Position numbers and translations under genes: made by a program
DNA from: JBLIDK01 sp047632595
GTDB lineage: Bacteria > Bacteroidota > Bacteroidia > Sphingobacteriales > Sphingobacteriaceae
Reading direction: 5' to 3'
Length of the DNA: 8,780 bases
NCBI GenBank assembly: GCA_047632595.1
Contig: JBLIDK010000068.1
Span: forward strand, 1 to 8,780
The notes under the pieces: generated by a model
Told to the model about the DNA's origin: nothing
Seen by the model: the letters and a program-made list of their open reading frames with translations, nothing else
The model's database searches: none
Shown: one piece after another, positions 6,377 to 8,780 of the stretch
Position numbering within the stretch: the stretch's first letter is position 1
Layout: each line of letters starts with the position of its first letter

Positions 6377-8051
6377 GATTCTTATTGCTTGTAAATTGTA
6401 GCCTAAATGTAGTTCCTGAGCCTAATGTACTCGTTACTGATATTTTTCCGTCCATTGCCTTTACCATTTCACTGCTAAACGCTAGTCCAATTCCAGCACT
6501 CCCGGTTTGGTTAAATTGATTGTTTATCCGATAAAATTTCTCAAAAATATTCTGCAATTCGTTCTCAGAAATGCCAATTCCATTGTCGGTAAACTCCACA
6601 ATGGTGTTCTTCTTCTCTTTAAAAATATTAATCTTTAGTGTTTTTGGACTCGATTCATTGTATTTGTAGGCATTGTCTATGAAGTTTTGAAAAATACTCG
6701 CCAAAATTACTGGGTCAGCAAACAAAGTCTCAACCTCTTTTAGCTGATGCGTAATTACAAAATCTGGGTATCGAATGGAATATTCGTTTAAAACGCTTTG
6801 AATGAAATCCGAAAGAATCACCTGCTCTTTGTGAAACTGAATTGTCTTGTTTTCCAATTGAGTAATTGAAAGCAATTTGGTCATCAAGTTGTTCAGCTTA
6901 TCAGCTTCCTCGTCTAATATTTTGCCATAATGTTTTATTTCCGCCACCTTCAAATTATCTGAGGTTTTCATATTGTTTCCAGCAATTTTTATTACACTAA
7001 CCGGCGTTTTAAACTCATGGCTTATGTTATTTATAAAATCATACTGCAGTTTAAACATGCGCTGATTAACATTCAGATTCCGATAGATTAGCAAGCCTAT
7101 TAACACCATAATTCCATAAACCACAATTATAATTAATGCTAATGGCGCAAAAAGCGTCGCGACCCATTTGGAAATGTGTTTTTTGGATGAAATAAAATAC
7201 AATTGAAAATCTCCTAATGCACCTGGAAGTGGAGCACTTGCAGTTAAATAACCAGATTCCGATTGCAGAGAGTCAAAGTAAATTGGTTTGACCTCAATGT
7301 ATTCGAACAATGAGGCATTAGTGTTTGTAATTGGAAGCTTTGTTGGGTTTAGTTTAAAGGTTATTACATCTTGATCATACTTTGGACTCAATGGCAAGTC
7401 CTTATACATTAAATCACTATAAATTCTTAAATCTGCCTCACGTGGCACATTTATAAAACTCACATAATCGTTGTAAAACGTATAAAATATCTTAAAAATG
7501 TCTTCATTTGTTAGCGAGAAGTTGTTTTCGAGTGAAGCAATATATTCTGTAAATTTTAACACAGATCTACTCAAATCATTAGCCTCTCTAATTGAAAAAC
7601 TTCCTTTTTCTCCCTTTCTAAAAAGAACTGAAGACTCACTACTTCTTGACTCTGGTACAAAGTTGTAAACCGCTTTTACTCCAACTGAGAATTTATCTAG
7701 ACTAAATCCATCTTGAATAGGCTGGTTGCTTATCTCAACATCATAAAACAATATCTGTTCAATAAAGGGAAACTTTTTAAAGTAATCTTTACTTAAATCT
7801 GAAACAGAATTTGAATCAAGAAAGCCTTTGTACAAGCTTAGGGTTGGAATTTCGTTAAAAATAAATTCGTTGTAAATAATTACAGTACTGTCTAATACGG
7901 CACTTCTGTCATTATTGAATTTACTCTCAATAAGTTTTTGAGTAAACAGGAAACTAAAGAACAAAGTGATAATTAAAGCAACAGAAATCAACCCAATAAA
8001 CAAAGAAATTAGGAATAAGCTACGTCTATATTTTTGCTTATTTTCCGTCAC
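6369..8051 (-). CDS. Membrane sensor histidine kinase with large extracytoplasmic domain
   Basis: 560-residue kinase with a transmembrane helix at about 11-37, an extracytoplasmic sensor region of about 260 residues (38-296) that I do not recognise, and a second helix at about 297-323. The HisKA domain has the autophosphorylated H345 in SHEFKTP (344-350). The HATPase_c domain (about 440-556) has the N box around N456 and N460, the G1 box D489-N-G-I-G-I, the F box FEKFYRI at 503-509 and the G2 box GSAGIGLA at 517-524. There is no clear HAMP domain between TM2 and HisKA, which leaves only a short linker. The start is GTG at 8051-8049, forming a 4-base GTGA overlap with the peptidase stop; an in-frame TAA two codons upstream rules out a longer form. 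It should phosphorylate the co-translated response regulator. Signal unknown. Confidence 0.95.
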   Translation of the reverse strand: MTENKQKYRRSLFLISLFIGLISVALIITLFFSFLFTQKLIESKFNNDRSAVLDSTVIIYNEFIFNEIPTLSLYKGFLDSNSVSDLSKDYFKKFPFIEQILFYDVEISNQPIQDGFSLDKFSVGVKAVYNFVPESRSSESSVLFRKGEKGSFSIREANDLSRSVLKFTEYIASLENNFSLTNEDIFKIFYTFYNDYVSFINVPREADLRIYSDLMYKDLPLSPKYDQDVITFKLNPTKLPITNTNASLFEYIEVKPIYFDSLQSESGYLTASAPLPGALGDFQLYFISSKKHISKWVATLFAPLALIIIVVYGIMVLIGLLIYRNLNVNQRMFKLQYDFINNISHEFKTPVSVIKIAGNNMKTSDNLKVAEIKHYGKILDEEADKLNNLMTKLLSITQLENKTIQFHKEQVILSDFIQSVLNEYSIRYPDFVITHQLKEVETLFADPVILASIFQNFIDNAYKYNESSPKTLKINIFKEKKNTIVEFTDNGIGISENELQNIFEKFYRINNQFNQTGSAGIGLAFSSEMVKAMDGKISVTSTLGSGTTFRLQFTSNKNHG

Positions 8052-8780
8052 TTTTTAGCCTTAAGATGTTTGTCTAGAAACTTCTCCATTGTTTGGTAGA
8101 ACTCAATTCTATTCTCCTGTTTAGAAAACAAGTGTCCTTCTCCTTCTTTCATTAGGTAGGTAGCTTCAACGCCCTGCTTTTTTAACTTTTTAACGAACAT
8201 CGCTGTTTCTTGTTCACTAACCCGTGGGTCATTTTCGCCTTGAGCGATTAAGATTGGTACTTTTATTTTATCAACGTGAAAGATGGGCGAAATTTGCTTA
8301 AATAATGCCACATCTTTTTCAGGATTTCCAACCATTGTATACATGCGCTCTAAATATGGTTTCCAATATGGTGGTAAATCTCTAAAAAGAGTAAAAAAGT
8401 TCGAAATTCCTGCGTAATCAACACAACAGGCATAAAGGTCTGGGGTAAAACAAACGCCCGCTAAAGCAGAAAATCCACCCCAACTTTTACCATAAATTGC
8501 CACTCTTTTTGGGTCGGCAATACCTTTTTCTATTACGTGATTAACTCCATCGGTAATGTCGTTTTGTATGGCTAGTCCCCATTGCTTAAACGATGCTTGC
8601 CAAAAATCTCTACCAAAACCAATGCTTCCTCTGTGATTAATCTGCAAAACTGCATAACCTCTATTTGCTAAAAACTGGCACTCTTCATTAAATTTCCAAT
8701 AATCTCTACCCCACGGACTAGATTTAACATTTACAACAAGAGGCAGGTTCGAAGATTTATTTTTAGGCAAGGTTAAATAA
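8048..8780 (-). CDS. S9 prolyl-oligopeptidase-family peptidase, C-terminal catalytic domain (N-terminus beyond window)
   Basis: Only the last 243 residues are visible, counted from the Tyr codon at 8779-8777; the open frame continues off the right edge. They form the alpha/beta-hydrolase domain of an S9 serine peptidase. The nucleophile is S99 in YGKSWGGFSAL, the acid D184 in QGENDPRV and the base H216 in GEGHLF. RGSIGFG at 51-57 and TPDLYACCVDYAG at 112-124 are family signatures. Full-length relatives carry a beta-propeller or other N-terminal domain that restricts access to peptides, and some are exported; neither can be judged here. One oddity: the strand that normally reads HGGP or HGGPW reads K19-S-S-P22-W23. 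The TGA stop overlaps the kinase GTG by 4 bases, so this is the first visible gene of the leftward unit. The TTG at 8770 is internal, not a start. Confidence 0.93.
   Translation of the reverse strand, partial: YLTLPKNKSSNLPLVVNVKSSPWGRDYWKFNEECQFLANRGYAVLQINHRGSIGFGRDFWQASFKQWGLAIQNDITDGVNHVIEKGIADPKRVAIYGKSWGGFSALAGVCFTPDLYACCVDYAGISNFFTLFRDLPPYWKPYLERMYTMVGNPEKDVALFKQISPIFHVDKIKVPILIAQGENDPRVSEQETAMFVKKLKKQGVEATYLMKEGEGHLFSKQENRIEFYQTMEKFLDKHLKAKK

Noticed and set aside
6135..6401. Open frame on the plus strand
   Set aside because: It is antisense to the receiver domain of the response regulator and the end of the kinase, both of which are well supported.
8768..8770. TTG as the start of the S9 peptidase
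   Set aside because: The frame stays open to the window edge with Tyr-Leu-Thr before it, matching the YLTLP stretch usual inside S9 peptidases; this is an internal codon.

Overview
The window looks like a stretch of a low-GC Bacteroidota genome, most probably a marine or aquatic flavobacterium-like organism. Three things support this. A secreted protein carries a C-terminal type IX secretion (Por) sorting domain, which is confined to Bacteroidota. Two promoters fit the Bacteroidota TTTG / TAnnTTTG pattern rather than the E. coli pattern. Shine-Dalgarno sequences are weak or badly placed, and codon use is strongly AT-biased. I see no tRNA, rRNA, insertion sequence, phage gene or CRISPR array.

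Left part (1-3070). A PLP-dependent serine racemase / threonine dehydratase-type enzyme runs leftward off the window edge, lacking only its last few residues here. A 73-base gap separates it from a divergent rightward pair: a membrane-anchored calcineurin-type metallophosphoesterase, then a UbiA-superfamily-like polytopic membrane protein whose start overlaps the upstream stop by 8 bases. The pair may end in an AT-rich hairpin terminator placed over the second gene's stop codon.

Middle (3060-5672). A roughly 41-bp tandem repeat, with two near-identical full units and degenerate flanking ones, fills the gap before a Fic-domain AMP-transferase with an N-terminal self-inhibitory motif and a C-terminal winged helix. 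The Fic promoter is embedded in the repeat. Next comes a secreted alpha/beta-hydrolase esterase with a signal peptide and T9SS sorting domain, with its own likely promoter.

Right part (5681-8780, leftward). A tightly coupled three-gene unit is read from the right edge: an S9 prolyl-oligopeptidase-family peptidase (C-terminal part only), a sensor histidine kinase with a large extracytoplasmic domain, and an OmpR/PhoB-type response regulator. Junctions overlap by 4 bases (GTGA) and 8 bases, so the three are probably co-translated. The kinase and regulator form a standard phosphorelay. The coupled peptidase is unusual and suggests a link between peptide or protein turnover and the sensed signal.

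Most of this is ordinary chromosomal content. The parts most worth a second look are the peptidase-kinase-regulator unit with an altered peptidase oxyanion-strand motif, the phosphoesterase/UbiA-like pair in which the second protein lacks the first Asp-rich motif, and the repeat array that appears to combine terminator and promoter elements.
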